44,364 nt of DNA from an uncultured Paenibacillaceae bacterium (lineage in GTDB: Bacteria > Bacillota > Bacilli > Aneurinibacillales > Aneurinibacillaceae): the NCBI GenBank assembly GCA_946478845.1, contig CAMLDI010000023.1, positions 1 through 44,364 of the forward strand. The letters are read 5' to 3'. Positions 27,091 through 34,655 of the stretch are shown one piece after another. Within the stretch, counting starts at the first letter, position 1, and every line of letters starts with the position of its first letter. The notes below the pieces were generated by a model, which worked only from the letters and a program-made list of their open reading frames with translations, was not told the origin of the DNA and ran no database searches. A program made the position numbers and the translations under genes.

Positions 27091-28251
27091 TTATTCATTC
27101 TTACCTTCATTACGTAATACTTGTGGAATGTAGACACAGAAAGGTTCACTCTCCAAGTAGTCTCCAGTTACTGCATAGGTTCTTGATCTAGAACCGCCAC
27201 ATACATAGCGGAATTCACAAACACCGCATTTCCCCTTGTATTTATCAGGGTTGCGTAAATCTTTTAACATTTGGTGGTTTCTATATATATCCCTAAGGCG
27301 TTCTTCCTTCACATTACCCGCTACAAGGGGAAGGAATCCACTAGGCATTACTTCACCAGTATGAGAGATAAAGATAAACCCATTTCCATCATTCACGCTT
27401 TTGGGTGCACGTTTCAGTCCATCAATCATATAAGCCATATCACGGGTTTTTGTGTCTTCAAAAGTAATCTGGTTTTTATCCACAAGATGTTCCTTCTGTT
27501 TCATTTGAAAGACAACACGACGGTAATGCTGCCCGGCAGTTGTTTTTATATCAAATGGTGCAGTTTTGCTAAGTTCATATAACCAGCGGAATACTTTTTC
27601 ATGCTCGGCTGCAGTTAAACATTGATCCAACTCGCCACGTCCAGTGGGCACCATCATTAAAATATACCAAACGGATGCTTTTAATTCGGTCACAAGGGGC
27701 ACCATTTCTTCCAGACGTTCAATATTTGCCCGGCTGACACAGGTATTAATTTGATGTGAAATGCCAATTTTATTCAGATATTTAATCTTTTCAATGGTTA
27801 AATCAAAAGTTCCCGGAATGCCACGAAATGCATCATGTAGTGCTGCATCTGGACCATCAATACTAAAGCTCCAGCGAGATAATCCAATTCTTTTCGCCTC
27901 ATCCATGCGCGCCTCCGTTACTTCATCTGTTGCACTTGGACTCATCGAAATACGCATTCCTTTTTTAATGCCATACTCAGCAAGTTCAAAAAGATCCTTC
28001 CGTAGCATGCAATCTCCACCAGTAAACACCATCATAGGATTGCCCATTTCATAGATTTCATCTAAAAGAGCAATCCCTTGTTCATGGGTTAACTCATTAG
28101 GATCTGGTAATGGTTGTGCTTCGGCACGACAGTGTTGGCACTTTAAACCACATGCTCTAGTAGTTTCCCAAATTACTATAAAAGGATTTTTATTAAAGTC
28201 AATATTTCCCGGATGCCCTCCAGCTGACATTCTTTTTCCTGTATTAATCAA
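27091..28251 (-). CDS. Radical SAM/SPASM-domain protein flanked by twin peptide genes
   Basis: A 386-aa radical SAM enzyme. The 4Fe-4S motif CGLKCQHC has Cys34, Cys38 and Cys41; the AdoMet-binding segment MMVFTGGDCML follows near residue 75. About residues 335-380 form a SPASM-type auxiliary-cluster domain (CGVCEFRYVCGGSRSR and a later Cys). It resembles, from memory, the BA_1875-like radical SAM/SPASM family (TIGR04053), related to heme/tungstopterin and peptide maturases; its reaction is unknown. Start is TTG 28251 (AAGGG six bases upstream) or ATG 28230 (AGGA six bases upstream). It lies between two 27-residue peptide genes on the same strand, so peptide modification is an attractive guess. 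Confidence 0.88.
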   Translation of the reverse strand: MINTGKRMSAGGHPGNIDFNKNPFIVIWETTRACGLKCQHCRAEAQPLPDPNELTHEQGIALLDEIYEMGNPMMVFTGGDCMLRKDLFELAEYGIKKGMRISMSPSATDEVTEARMDEAKRIGLSRWSFSIDGPDAALHDAFRGIPGTFDLTIEKIKYLNKIGISHQINTCVSRANIERLEEMVPLVTELKASVWYILMMVPTGRGELDQCLTAAEHEKVFRWLYELSKTAPFDIKTTAGQHYRRVVFQMKQKEHLVDKNQITFEDTKTRDMAYMIDGLKRAPKSVNDGNGFIFISHTGEVMPSGFLPLVAGNVKEERLRDIYRNHQMLKDLRNPDKYKGKCGVCEFRYVCGGSRSRTYAVTGDYLESEPFCVYIPQVLRNEGKNE

Positions 28252-28410
28252 TTTAATCCCTTCAATCTTTGTCTTATAGTTTTATCTGCTGTACCATTCA
28301 CTCTTACTATACATAAATACCGTAAAAATAACATATATCTGCATTTAAATTTGATTTTTTGTAAAAAAGTTTGTGTCAAAAAACTAAATATTTTTAATAT
28401 TAAACCAAAA

Positions 28411-28449
28411 ATAAAAAAAATCGATAGCCTACTGGCTACCGATTTTTTT
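28411..28449 (-). terminator. Terminator of the second 27-residue peptide gene
   Basis: Minus-strand hairpin ATCGGTAGCC/GGCTATCGAT with one mismatch, then TTTTTTTTAT. It separates peptide copy B from the radical SAM gene. Confidence 0.85.
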
Positions 28450-28474
28450 AAACAGAATGTATGAAATACAATTA

Positions 28475-28558
28475 TTACAAAAGACCAATTCCACCTACGA
28501 TACCAAGTATTTTGCCAAGAAGACCTGTTACTAATCCTAATAAGCTACCTAATAACAT
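28475..28558 (-). CDS. 27-residue glycine/leucine-rich hydrophobic peptide, copy B
   Basis: Begins MLLGSLLGLVTGLLGKILG and ends IVGGIGLL. It differs from copy A only at residues 5 (Ser/Gly), 11 (Thr/Asn) and 15 (Gly/Ala); all differences are mild, and the C-terminal twelve residues are identical. The ATG follows GGAGGTG by six bases, with its own leader and terminator, so it is expressed separately from the radical SAM gene. No Cys is present, so sactipeptide-type Cys crosslinks are excluded. An upstream in-frame extension (75 codons) is unlike that of copy A and looks non-coding. Confidence 0.75.
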   Translation of the reverse strand: MLLGSLLGLVTGLLGKILGIVGGIGLL

Positions 28559-28714
28559 GCTGTCCACCTCCATGATGTATGCCTTGAGCCAAGCAGTCAA
28601 TTGACTCCCCCAGTCAAAGGGATGTGCCGTGAACCGCCTCGCTTGTTTTTTACATCTATTTAGACGGGAGGTTTCTTTTTGGAGTTGCAGATTATTCGAC
28701 ATTATTCGCAGGTA
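28559..28714 (-). ncRNA. Conserved structured leader of peptide copy B
   Basis: Second copy of the leader at 26910-27069. The hairpin TTGACT/AGTCAA (28601-28617) has a five-G loop on the minus strand; the upstream partner run reads CCTCCC (28666-28671) and can pair with GGGAG. The change from C to T in the upstream run is matched by an A in the loop region, which supports pairing. A 4-bp hairpin with loop GGCTCA is also kept, with a C-G pair replaced by U-G. Confidence 0.5.
28695..28701 (-). promoter_or_regulatory. Spo0A box upstream of peptide copy B
   Basis: Perfect TGTCGAA core on the minus strand in the same 20-bp identical block as in copy A (here 28684-28703). The -35 at this copy is poor, so its promoter is unclear. 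Confidence 0.42.
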
Positions 28715-28735
28715 TCTTTTCCCAAACTATTCTCT

Positions 28736-29602
28736 TTAATTTTCTAAATGTTTTCGTGCAGGAGATGGTGTAGTGAATCCTTCTCCAATGACTTCTTTTA
28801 ATTCAAACACCATAATAAAGGCTTTGGGGTCAATTCCTTTCACCAATTTTCGCAAACGGTCTAATTCATACATTTGCACCACCACCATGATGACTTCACC
28901 TTCTTTCTTTGTGTATCCTCCCATGGAATGTAACATGGTGACCCCTCGCACCAATTGAATTTGTATAGCTTTGTTTATTTCCTCAACTTTTTGAGAAACA
29001 ATCATCACGTTGCGAGATTGTTGAACACCGGTTAAAATTAAGTCTACTACTCGCGAACTCACATAAACAGCCACACTGGTTAACATAGCTTTTTCTAACC
29101 CTACAACAAAAGAAGAAAGACCAATGATAGAAAAATCAATGACGGCAATTAATTTCCCCATTTCCAGGCCTCGAAATCGGCTCTGCAGAACACGGGCAAT
29201 AATATCTACCCCGCCTGTTGTCCCCCCAACCCTTAAAATTAGTCCTACCCCTAATCCACCGATAATCCCCCCATAAATAGGAGCGAGAATCACATTATGT
29301 AAAGGCTCAATATGCCAGGAAGCTGTTAAATCAATTAAAATGGAAACAGCTAACATCCCAAAAGCACTATATAGCAAAAATCCTTTTCCTAACCGAATAT
29401 ATCCTAAAATAAAAATGGGAATATTCATTAGAATAATCATTACACCAATAGGTGTGTTAAAGAGATAATGCAGGAGAAGGGAAACCCCAGTAATCCCCCC
29501 CTGAGCAAGTTGGTTAGTAACAAAAAAGAAATTTAAAGCAATGGAATAAAGAAAACTGCCTAATGTAATATATAAAAAGGTTCGCATATATTTCCACATC
29601 AT
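28736..29602 (-). CDS. YitT-family membrane protein (DUF161 plus DUF2179)
   Basis: A 288-aa protein with five or six membrane helices in residues 1-175 (LGSFLYSIALNFFFV, GGITGVSLLLHYLF, GVGLILRVGGTTGGVDIIARVLQ). A cytosolic DUF2179 domain fills about 200-280 (QLVRGVTMLHSMGGYTKKEGEVIMVVV). This is the classic YitT/YqfU layout; function unknown, though some members bind nucleotides or transport amino acids. ATG 29602 is six bases from AAAGGAG; the open frame extends to 29710 but that part would run through the preceding terminator. Confidence 0.92.
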   Translation of the reverse strand: MMWKYMRTFLYITLGSFLYSIALNFFFVTNQLAQGGITGVSLLLHYLFNTPIGVMIILMNIPIFILGYIRLGKGFLLYSAFGMLAVSILIDLTASWHIEPLHNVILAPIYGGIIGGLGVGLILRVGGTTGGVDIIARVLQSRFRGLEMGKLIAVIDFSIIGLSSFVVGLEKAMLTSVAVYVSSRVVDLILTGVQQSRNVMIVSQKVEEINKAIQIQLVRGVTMLHSMGGYTKKEGEVIMVVVQMYELDRLRKLVKGIDPKAFIMVFELKEVIGEGFTTPSPARKHLEN

Positions 29603-29621
29603 TTGGAACTCCTTTCCAATC

Positions 29622-29665
29622 AAAAAAAAGAAAGTGCCACACCTAATAGTATGGTCACTTTCTTT
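29622..29665 (-). terminator. Terminator of the cytosolic oligoendopeptidase gene
   Basis: AAAGAAAGTG/CACTTTCTTT stem (29627-29636 with 29656-29665), then CTTTTTTTT on the minus strand. Confidence 0.8.
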
Positions 29666-29678
29666 AGAATTATTGCTA

Positions 29679-31496
29679 TTATATGGTTTGGGACAGAGTT
29701 TCCATTTCATCCAACAATTTTGAGAACACCTGCAGGGCTGCCGTTACCGGCTCTGGGGTCATCATATCTACTCCTGCTTTCTGCAGAAGTGAGATTGGAT
29801 AATCAGAACCACCGCTTTTTAAGAAATTCAAGTACCGTTCAACAGCAGATTTCCCTTCATTTATCATTTGCTGGCTTAATGCTGTTGCTGCAGAAAATCC
29901 AGTAGCATATTGATACACATAAAAACTGGTGTAGAAGTGGGGAATACGTGCCCATTCCATTTCAATATCTTCATCAATCACCATATCAGGCCCATAGTAA
30001 TCTACATTTAAATCTTTATAAATCTCACAAAGAATATCTGAAGTTAATGGTTCCCCTTTTTCAACTTTTTCATGGATTATCTTTTCAAATTCTGCAAACA
30101 TAGTTTGCCGATAAATGGTGCCACGGAACTGTTCTAAATAGTAATTCACCAGATACATCCTCTTCTTAGGATCCGTTGTGGTTTTCAACATATAATCCAT
30201 TACAAGAGACTCATTTACAGTGGAAGCCACTTCGGCCACAAAAATTTTGTATTGGGCATACAAATAAGGCTGATTTAAATCACTATAATAGGAATGCATC
30301 GCATGGCCCATTTCATGAGCCAGAGTAAAGAGATTGTTCACGTTATTTTGGTAATTTAACAATACAAAAGGATGGGTGCCATATGCCCCCCAGGAATAAG
30401 CTCCATTGGTCTTCCCTTCATTTTCAACAACATCAATCCAACCCTCTTGATAGGATTGTTCCAATACCTTTTGATAATCTTCCCCAAGAACAGCCAATCC
30501 CTTACGTACCACTTCTTTGGCTTCTTCATATTCCACCTTGAAGTCCACATCTTGCACCATAGGCGTATACAGGTCATACATATGCAATTCGGCCACACCT
30601 AGCAGTTTTTTCCGTAAAGATACGTAGCGATGCATGGAAGGCAATTGATCCCGAACCGCTTGAATTAAATTGGTATACACATCAACAGGAATATTATTCC
30701 CATCCAGGGAAGAAGCAAGTGCAGAAGGATAATGACGAACCCGGCTATAAAATACGTCTTTTTTCACGCTAGCATTTAAGATAGATGCTAATGTATTTCT
30801 TTGTTTTTTATAGGTGCTATACATAGCATCAAAAGCATCTTTTCTTACCCTGTGGTCCTGGCTTTCCATAAATTGCAGATAGCGGCCATGGGTTAATTGC
30901 ACTTCGTTTCCTTTTACATCTTTAATAAAAGGAAAGGAAATGTCCGCATTATTCAACATGCCAAAAATAGTCATAGGGGCCTGAGCCAATTCACCGGCCT
31001 GGGCAATGATTTGTTCTTCTGCCGCACTCAGTACATGCTCTTTCTGACGGCGTATTTCTGACAAGTAGAATTCGTAGGGCAACAGGGAAGGATGCTTCAT
31101 ATATTCATCCAATTTTCCATCTGGCAAAGACAATATTTCCGGAGTAAGAAAGGAAGTTGCACTCATCGCCTGAATGTTTTGGGATGAAGCCCGGTCTGTT
31201 AATCCCTGATATACGGGATTGCTATTGTTTTCATCACGGTGCATACGGGCATACACATAGACCCGTTCGTTAGTTAACTCTAATTCTTCATATACTTTAA
31301 GGCAATCCGCAAGAATCTCTGGAGATTCCTGAAGATGGCCCGCAAATCCTTTAATTTGGTTAGATAATTCCCCAACTTTTTTAAATGCTTCTTCCCAGGA
31401 TTGGTTATCAGGAAAAATATCTTCTAATTTCCATTTCAAATGAGAAGGGACTTCTTCCCGTTTCGGCAATACCACTTGTTTCATTTCTTCCATCAT
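29679..31496 (-). CDS. pepF: Oligoendopeptidase F
   Basis: Cytosolic zinc peptidase degrading peptides of roughly 7-20 residues. The motif LAHEMGHAMH gives His394, Glu395 and His398; FVAEVASTVNES carries the third ligand region. At 605 aa it is full length and has no signal peptide, unlike the paralogue at 3534-5390. The frame starts at ATG 31496 or 31493. The ribosome site GGGAGGA is 24 nt upstream, but an 18-nt perfect hairpin lies between, so folding would leave 6 nt. ATG 31484 is an alternative start. The promoter is overlapped by a 27-bp palindrome, implying control by a dimeric repressor. Confidence 0.94.
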   Translation of the reverse strand: MMEEMKQVVLPKREEVPSHLKWKLEDIFPDNQSWEEAFKKVGELSNQIKGFAGHLQESPEILADCLKVYEELELTNERVYVYARMHRDENNSNPVYQGLTDRASSQNIQAMSATSFLTPEILSLPDGKLDEYMKHPSLLPYEFYLSEIRRQKEHVLSAAEEQIIAQAGELAQAPMTIFGMLNNADISFPFIKDVKGNEVQLTHGRYLQFMESQDHRVRKDAFDAMYSTYKKQRNTLASILNASVKKDVFYSRVRHYPSALASSLDGNNIPVDVYTNLIQAVRDQLPSMHRYVSLRKKLLGVAELHMYDLYTPMVQDVDFKVEYEEAKEVVRKGLAVLGEDYQKVLEQSYQEGWIDVVENEGKTNGAYSWGAYGTHPFVLLNYQNNVNNLFTLAHEMGHAMHSYYSDLNQPYLYAQYKIFVAEVASTVNESLVMDYMLKTTTDPKKRMYLVNYYLEQFRGTIYRQTMFAEFEKIIHEKVEKGEPLTSDILCEIYKDLNVDYYGPDMVIDEDIEMEWARIPHFYTSFYVYQYATGFSAATALSQQMINEGKSAVERYLNFLKSGGSDYPISLLQKAGVDMMTPEPVTAALQVFSKLLDEMETLSQTI

Positions 31497-31501
31497 GGAT
31501 C

Positions 31502-31519
31502 GTGGCGAATATTCGCCAC
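31502..31519 (-). promoter_or_regulatory. Hairpin between ribosome site and start codon of pepF
   Basis: Perfect 9+9 palindrome GTGGCGAAT/ATTCGCCAC between GGGAGGA (31521-31527) and ATG 31496. Folded, it brings the ribosome site to an effective spacing of 6 nt. A DNA operator is the alternative reading. Confidence 0.6.
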
Positions 31520-31563
31520 TTCCTCCCTTCTATTTCAGTTTTTATTCCCAATCATTACCTTTG

Positions 31564-31590
31564 TGTAATTTAATATTATATTAAATTACA
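31564..31590. promoter_or_regulatory. 27-bp palindromic operator candidate over the pepF -10
   Basis: Thirteen-base arms (TGTAATTTAATAT and its complement) around one central base, perfect. It covers the -10 hexamer. Style resembles MarR/OhrR-type operators, but no regulator gene is adjacent. Confidence 0.6.
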
Positions 31591-31602
31591 GGAATAGGAC
31601 AA
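31575..31602 (-). promoter_or_regulatory. Sigma-A promoter of pepF
   Basis: Minus-strand TTGTCC (31602-31597), 16-nt spacer, TATAAT (31580-31575). Confidence 0.65.
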
Positions 31603-31617
31603 GTTTTTTGCTATCAT

Positions 31618-32295
31618 CTAACTGGCAAAATTATGATCACCGATAACCGTATTCACCGTTCTCGTCCTTATCCAGCCATCTGTTGCTATTTGGGGATCAT
31701 AGAAAAAGAGAGAGCCCTGAGATGGATCTTCACCCATAATGGCTGCTTTTGCAGCTTCAATATCTTCCTGGGTTACCTGCACCCGATAAAAACGCCCATT
31801 GGAAATAGGAGAGAATTGGCCTTTTTGATAAATAACCCCCCGGATTGTTTTAGGAAATTTATGGCTCTTCACACGATTCATTACAACGCCCCCTACCGCT
31901 ACTTTTCCCTGATAGGATTGGTCTTCGGCTTCCGCTACAATAATGCGAGCTAATAATCGAATTTCTTCTTCGCTATATTTTCTTAGTTCTGCAAGTTTTC
32001 TCTCCCGTTCCACTCTCGCTTTCGCTTCGTCCGCCTTTCGTTGAGCTTCTAAACGGAGAGCCATTTCCTTTCTTCGGTCCTCTACTCCCCCACCCCGGGC
32101 AGCAACCCTCAACACTTTCTTTTCCTCACGAAACATCATTTTATGGGAAATTGGCTTTTTTTCAGACAATAAAGAAACCTGAGGAGTGTCTTTGGTCTCA
32201 GAATAAACAAGAAACACCCTCAGGCTAATAATTAATGTAAGTAATAAACCTAAAATAAGGCATAAGGCCACAAACCTGTCACCAAAACTCAACAA
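31618..32295 (-). CDS. SleB/CwlJ-type cell-wall hydrolase with N-terminal membrane anchor
   Basis: A 225-aa protein with a membrane segment at about 7-29 (ALCLILGLLLTLIISLRVFLV), a charged Arg/Glu/Lys-rich coiled stretch at about 60-108, then a Hydrolase_2 domain from about 110 (EIRLLARIIVAEAEDQSYQG, VAVGGVVMNRV, FSPISNGRFY). Such domains cleave spore cortex or cell-wall peptidoglycan; this arrangement also suits a vegetative or sporulation-specific enzyme. TTG start with GGGGGAG seven bases upstream. It lies just upstream of the pepF promoter on the same strand, without a clear terminator between. Confidence 0.88.
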   Translation of the reverse strand: MLSFGDRFVALCLILGLLLTLIISLRVFLVYSETKDTPQVSLLSEKKPISHKMMFREEKKVLRVAARGGGVEDRRKEMALRLEAQRKADEAKARVERERKLAELRKYSEEEIRLLARIIVAEAEDQSYQGKVAVGGVVMNRVKSHKFPKTIRGVIYQKGQFSPISNGRFYRVQVTQEDIEAAKAAIMGEDPSQGSLFFYDPQIATDGWIRTRTVNTVIGDHNFAS

Positions 32296-32383
32296 AACAA
32301 AACTCCCCCTTTGAAAAAGTTCTTATCCTTTTGGACAATCTAAACTTATTCGTAAAGGGAGTAGGATATGACAGGAGTGGACA

Positions 32384-32415
32384 AAAAAAACGGAAACCTA
32401 CCCGGTAACCGTTTT
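32384..32415 (-). terminator. Terminator of nth
   Basis: AAAACGG/CCGTTTT stem with an inner TAC/GTA pairing, next to the nth stop, then TTTTTTTTG on the minus strand. Confidence 0.6.
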
Positions 32416-33062
32416 TATGTTGTTTTTAAGCGTTTTTTTCCTTCCCGGCAAAGATCAGATAACGGACAGGCAGCACACTGGGGATTTTGTGCTTTGCAGT
32501 GGTACCTTCCAAAAAAAATAAAGCGATGATGGGCAAGTGACCATTCTTCCCGGGGAACTTTTTTCATTAAGGTTTCTTCCACTCGCAATGGTGTATCCTT
32601 CCACCGGGCAATCCCTAATCGCTTGGATACTCTTTCTACGTGGGTATCAACAGCTATGGCTGGTACCCCAAAAGCTGTAGACACCACCACATTGGCCGTT
32701 TTCCGGCCTACGCCAGGCAATTTCACTAACTCTTGATGCTCCCGGGGAATTTCCCCTTGATATTCCTCAAGGAGAAGCCGGCATAGTTTTTGAATATTTT
32801 TCGCCTTGTTACGGTAAAGGCCAATGCTACGGATATCCTGCTCCAATTCTTCTAAAGGTACCGCCAAATAATCATCAGGGGTTCGATATTTTTGAAACAG
32901 ATTAGCTGTGACCCGATTCACAAGGGCATCTGTACACTGGGCAGATAATAAAACCGCAATGGTTAACTCAAAGGGATTAGCGTGATTTAATTCACAATGG
33001 GCATCTGGAAACATGTCCCCCATTGTATCAAGGATTTGTCGAATTTGCGCTTTCGTTAACAA
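32415..33062 (-). CDS. nth: Endonuclease III
   Basis: DNA glycosylase/AP lyase removing oxidised pyrimidines. The helix-hairpin-helix KLPGVGRKTANVV carries the catalytic Lys, and AIAVDTHVERV the catalytic Asp. The C-terminal 4Fe-4S ligands follow the standard C-x6-C-x2-C-x5-C pattern (CKAQNPQCAACPLSDLC). I prefer TTG 33062 (215 aa) because AGGTGAG lies about five bases upstream; GTG 33071 is the longer alternative. Monocistronic in appearance, unlike the dnaD-nth arrangement of B. subtilis. Confidence 0.95.
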   Translation of the reverse strand: MLTKAQIRQILDTMGDMFPDAHCELNHANPFELTIAVLLSAQCTDALVNRVTANLFQKYRTPDDYLAVPLEELEQDIRSIGLYRNKAKNIQKLCRLLLEEYQGEIPREHQELVKLPGVGRKTANVVVSTAFGVPAIAVDTHVERVSKRLGIARWKDTPLRVEETLMKKVPREEWSLAHHRFIFFGRYHCKAQNPQCAACPLSDLCREGKKRLKTT

Positions 33063-33165
33063 TAATCTCACCTGTAACTAGTAGAATATTGAAGCCTTAT
33101 TCCCTATAATATGCGAAAACCTGGATTCCGCCAACCCTTTGCCTATCATCTAATAGGTTAAAGAA

Positions 33166-33186
33166 AAAGCAGAAAGAATCTGCTTT
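33166..33186 (-). terminator. Terminator of the first RDD gene
   Basis: AAAGCAGA/TCTGCTTT, 8 bp with a 5-nt loop, followed on the minus strand by TTCTTT. Confidence 0.65.
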
Positions 33187-33198
33187 CTCTTTAACGAC

Positions 33199-33684
33199 TT
33201 ATTTCTCAAATTTTACATATGTGCCTGCAATTAAATCATGTAGCGTCCGTTTGTCTTCACGACTTAATAATAAAATTAAACTAACGAGGCCACTTAATGC
33301 AATTGAATTGGCAATTCCCCCAATTAAACAACGTAAAAGCATAGTGCCGAAACCTACTTTTCCCCCATCTACTTTCGCAATGCGGATCCCAACAATTCTT
33401 TTACCCGGAGTAAGACCATTCCATAAAACAGGGATCAGGATAAAATATAATAATTCAATAACCAAAATAATTAGTATCACAATAAATGAAGACATGATAA
33501 TTGGTGTTGGGTCTACATAGCCATCGGTCAAATAACTGGAGTTAGCAGTTGAAACAATGGCTGGAACAAGAATGGCAAAATAAATAATGGATATTGGGAT
33601 TCCAACAATAATCCCATCGATTAGTTGGGCAGCAAAACGAATCCAAAATCCCGCAGGTCTCTCTAAATTTGCCCCTGTACTCAT
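33199..33684 (-). CDS. RDD-family membrane protein 1
   Basis: A 161-aa RDD protein. It has the typical ERPAGFWIRFAAQLIDGI start with the conserved Arg and Asp, three membrane helices (about 20-42, 55-80, 115-140), the GLTPGKRIVGIRI loop and the closing KRTLHDLIAGTYV. Function of these proteins is mostly unknown; some are sodium/proton antiporters. ATG 33684 has GGGAGGG four bases upstream; the frame is open to 33726. It is followed by a terminator, and a second RDD gene lies 68 nt upstream, an obvious tandem duplication. Confidence 0.88.
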   Translation of the reverse strand: MSTGANLERPAGFWIRFAAQLIDGIIVGIPISIIYFAILVPAIVSTANSSYLTDGYVDPTPIIMSSFIVILIILVIELLYFILIPVLWNGLTPGKRIVGIRIAKVDGGKVGFGTMLLRCLIGGIANSIALSGLVSLILLLSREDKRTLHDLIAGTYVKFEK

Positions 33685-33752
33685 AACACCCTCCCTATTC
33701 CTTTTTTGAATAAATAAGCTATTCAAATAAAGAATATGCCCATAGAAGATGT

Positions 33753-34280
33753 TTATGAATCTTTATTATCGTATACAACTTTTGTCTCTGCGATTAAATC
33801 GTGAAGGGAGCGTTTATCTTCTGTGGCACCAACCATAATCGCACTGACTAATCCCCCCATGGCAATCTGGTCCACAATTAGCATACCAACCACATATCTT
33901 AAAAGCATGGTTGCAAAAGTAATCTTTTCCCCATTCATTCTCGCTATACGAATGCCCACGATTTTCTTGCCCAGGGTATACCCATTCCAATAAATAGGCA
34001 ATAGGATGTAATACAATAAGGAAATAATAAATAATGCCCCATACACCAATGAAAAAAAGAAAACCCATAAAACAACAACAACCCCATCTTCATTCATTTC
34101 TGTTAATGATGCTGTGAATAATAACATCACTATAACCAGAACAATTGTAATGGGAATGCCAAGAAGGGCACCATCAAGCAAAGAAGCAGCCAGGCGAATC
34201 CAAAAACCCGCCGGTTTTTCAATCCCAGGTTGTTCAAGGACCATGGGATTAGCCTTGGCTTCATTTTGTTCCATGTCCAT
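33753..34280 (-). CDS. RDD-family membrane protein 2
   Basis: A 175-aa paralogue of the downstream RDD protein, with the same landmarks: EKPAGFWIRLAASLLDGALLG, GYTLGKKIVGIRIARMNG and KRSLHDLIAETKVVYD. Three membrane helices are predicted from hydrophobicity. Start ATG 34280 lies five bases from GGGGTGA; the frame is open to 34334. The two RDD genes are likely from tandem duplication and may form a heteromer, which is inference. Confidence 0.86.
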   Translation of the reverse strand: MDMEQNEAKANPMVLEQPGIEKPAGFWIRLAASLLDGALLGIPITIVLVIVMLLFTASLTEMNEDGVVVVLWVFFFSLVYGALFIISLLYYILLPIYWNGYTLGKKIVGIRIARMNGEKITFATMLLRYVVGMLIVDQIAMGGLVSAIMVGATEDKRSLHDLIAETKVVYDNKDS

Positions 34281-34383
34281 CACGTTCACCCCAATTCTCA
34301 TGTCAATCTTAATTCTTGCTTTTCTTATGGTCAAGGGATAAAATTACAAAATACACCTTTTTAGAAAGGAAAGATTGCAAAAA

Positions 34384-34620
34384 ATGGCTGGCAAGATTTA
34401 TACAATATATAAAGAAGATAAATGGAATATGATTACAGCAGAGATCGTCGGATCCAAAATCACAGTCCGGGAAATTTCCACCTTATGGGGGGAAGATACA
34501 TATACCTTTCATTCTCGTCCGGAATTAATGCATTGGGTTTCAGAACATTACAAGCCTGAAAATTATGCAGGAAAAGAAGAAATCTACGAGAGCATCTTAG
34601 AAAACTTTAAAAATTTATAA
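34384..34620 (+). CDS. Small hypothetical protein (78 aa)
   Basis: A soluble, acidic to neutral protein beginning MAGKIYTIYKEDKWNMITAE and ending in an EEIYESILENF helix. No family recognised. A short beta-rich first half (WNMITAEIVGSKITVREIS) and a helical second half are suggested. The start is ATG 34384 or TTG 34375; AAAGGA favours TTG by distance (about five bases) and ATG by codon. Divergent from the RDD genes and ends at a terminator, which supports a real gene. Confidence 0.65.
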   Translation: MAGKIYTIYKEDKWNMITAEIVGSKITVREISTLWGEDTYTFHSRPELMHWVSEHYKPENYAGKEEIYESILENFKNL

Positions 34621-34623
34621 CTT

Positions 34624-34653
34624 AAAAGGCCCTTCCCCTTGGAAGAGCCTTTT
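34624..34653. terminator. Bidirectional terminator
   Basis: AAAAGGC/GCCTTTT outer stem with inner CTTCC/GGAAG pairing, between convergent genes (small protein and fadE). Confidence 0.85.
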
Positions 34654-34655
34654 AT

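Noticed and set aside
28252..28410. Anaerobic (Fnr/Rex-like) operator before the radical SAM gene
   Set aside because: A TTTGTGTCAAA-like stretch is present but lacks the symmetric half-site; too weak to call.
28475..28702. 75-codon open frame including peptide copy B and its upstream leader
   Set aside because: Same reasoning: frame-breaking indels between copies show the leader is non-coding.
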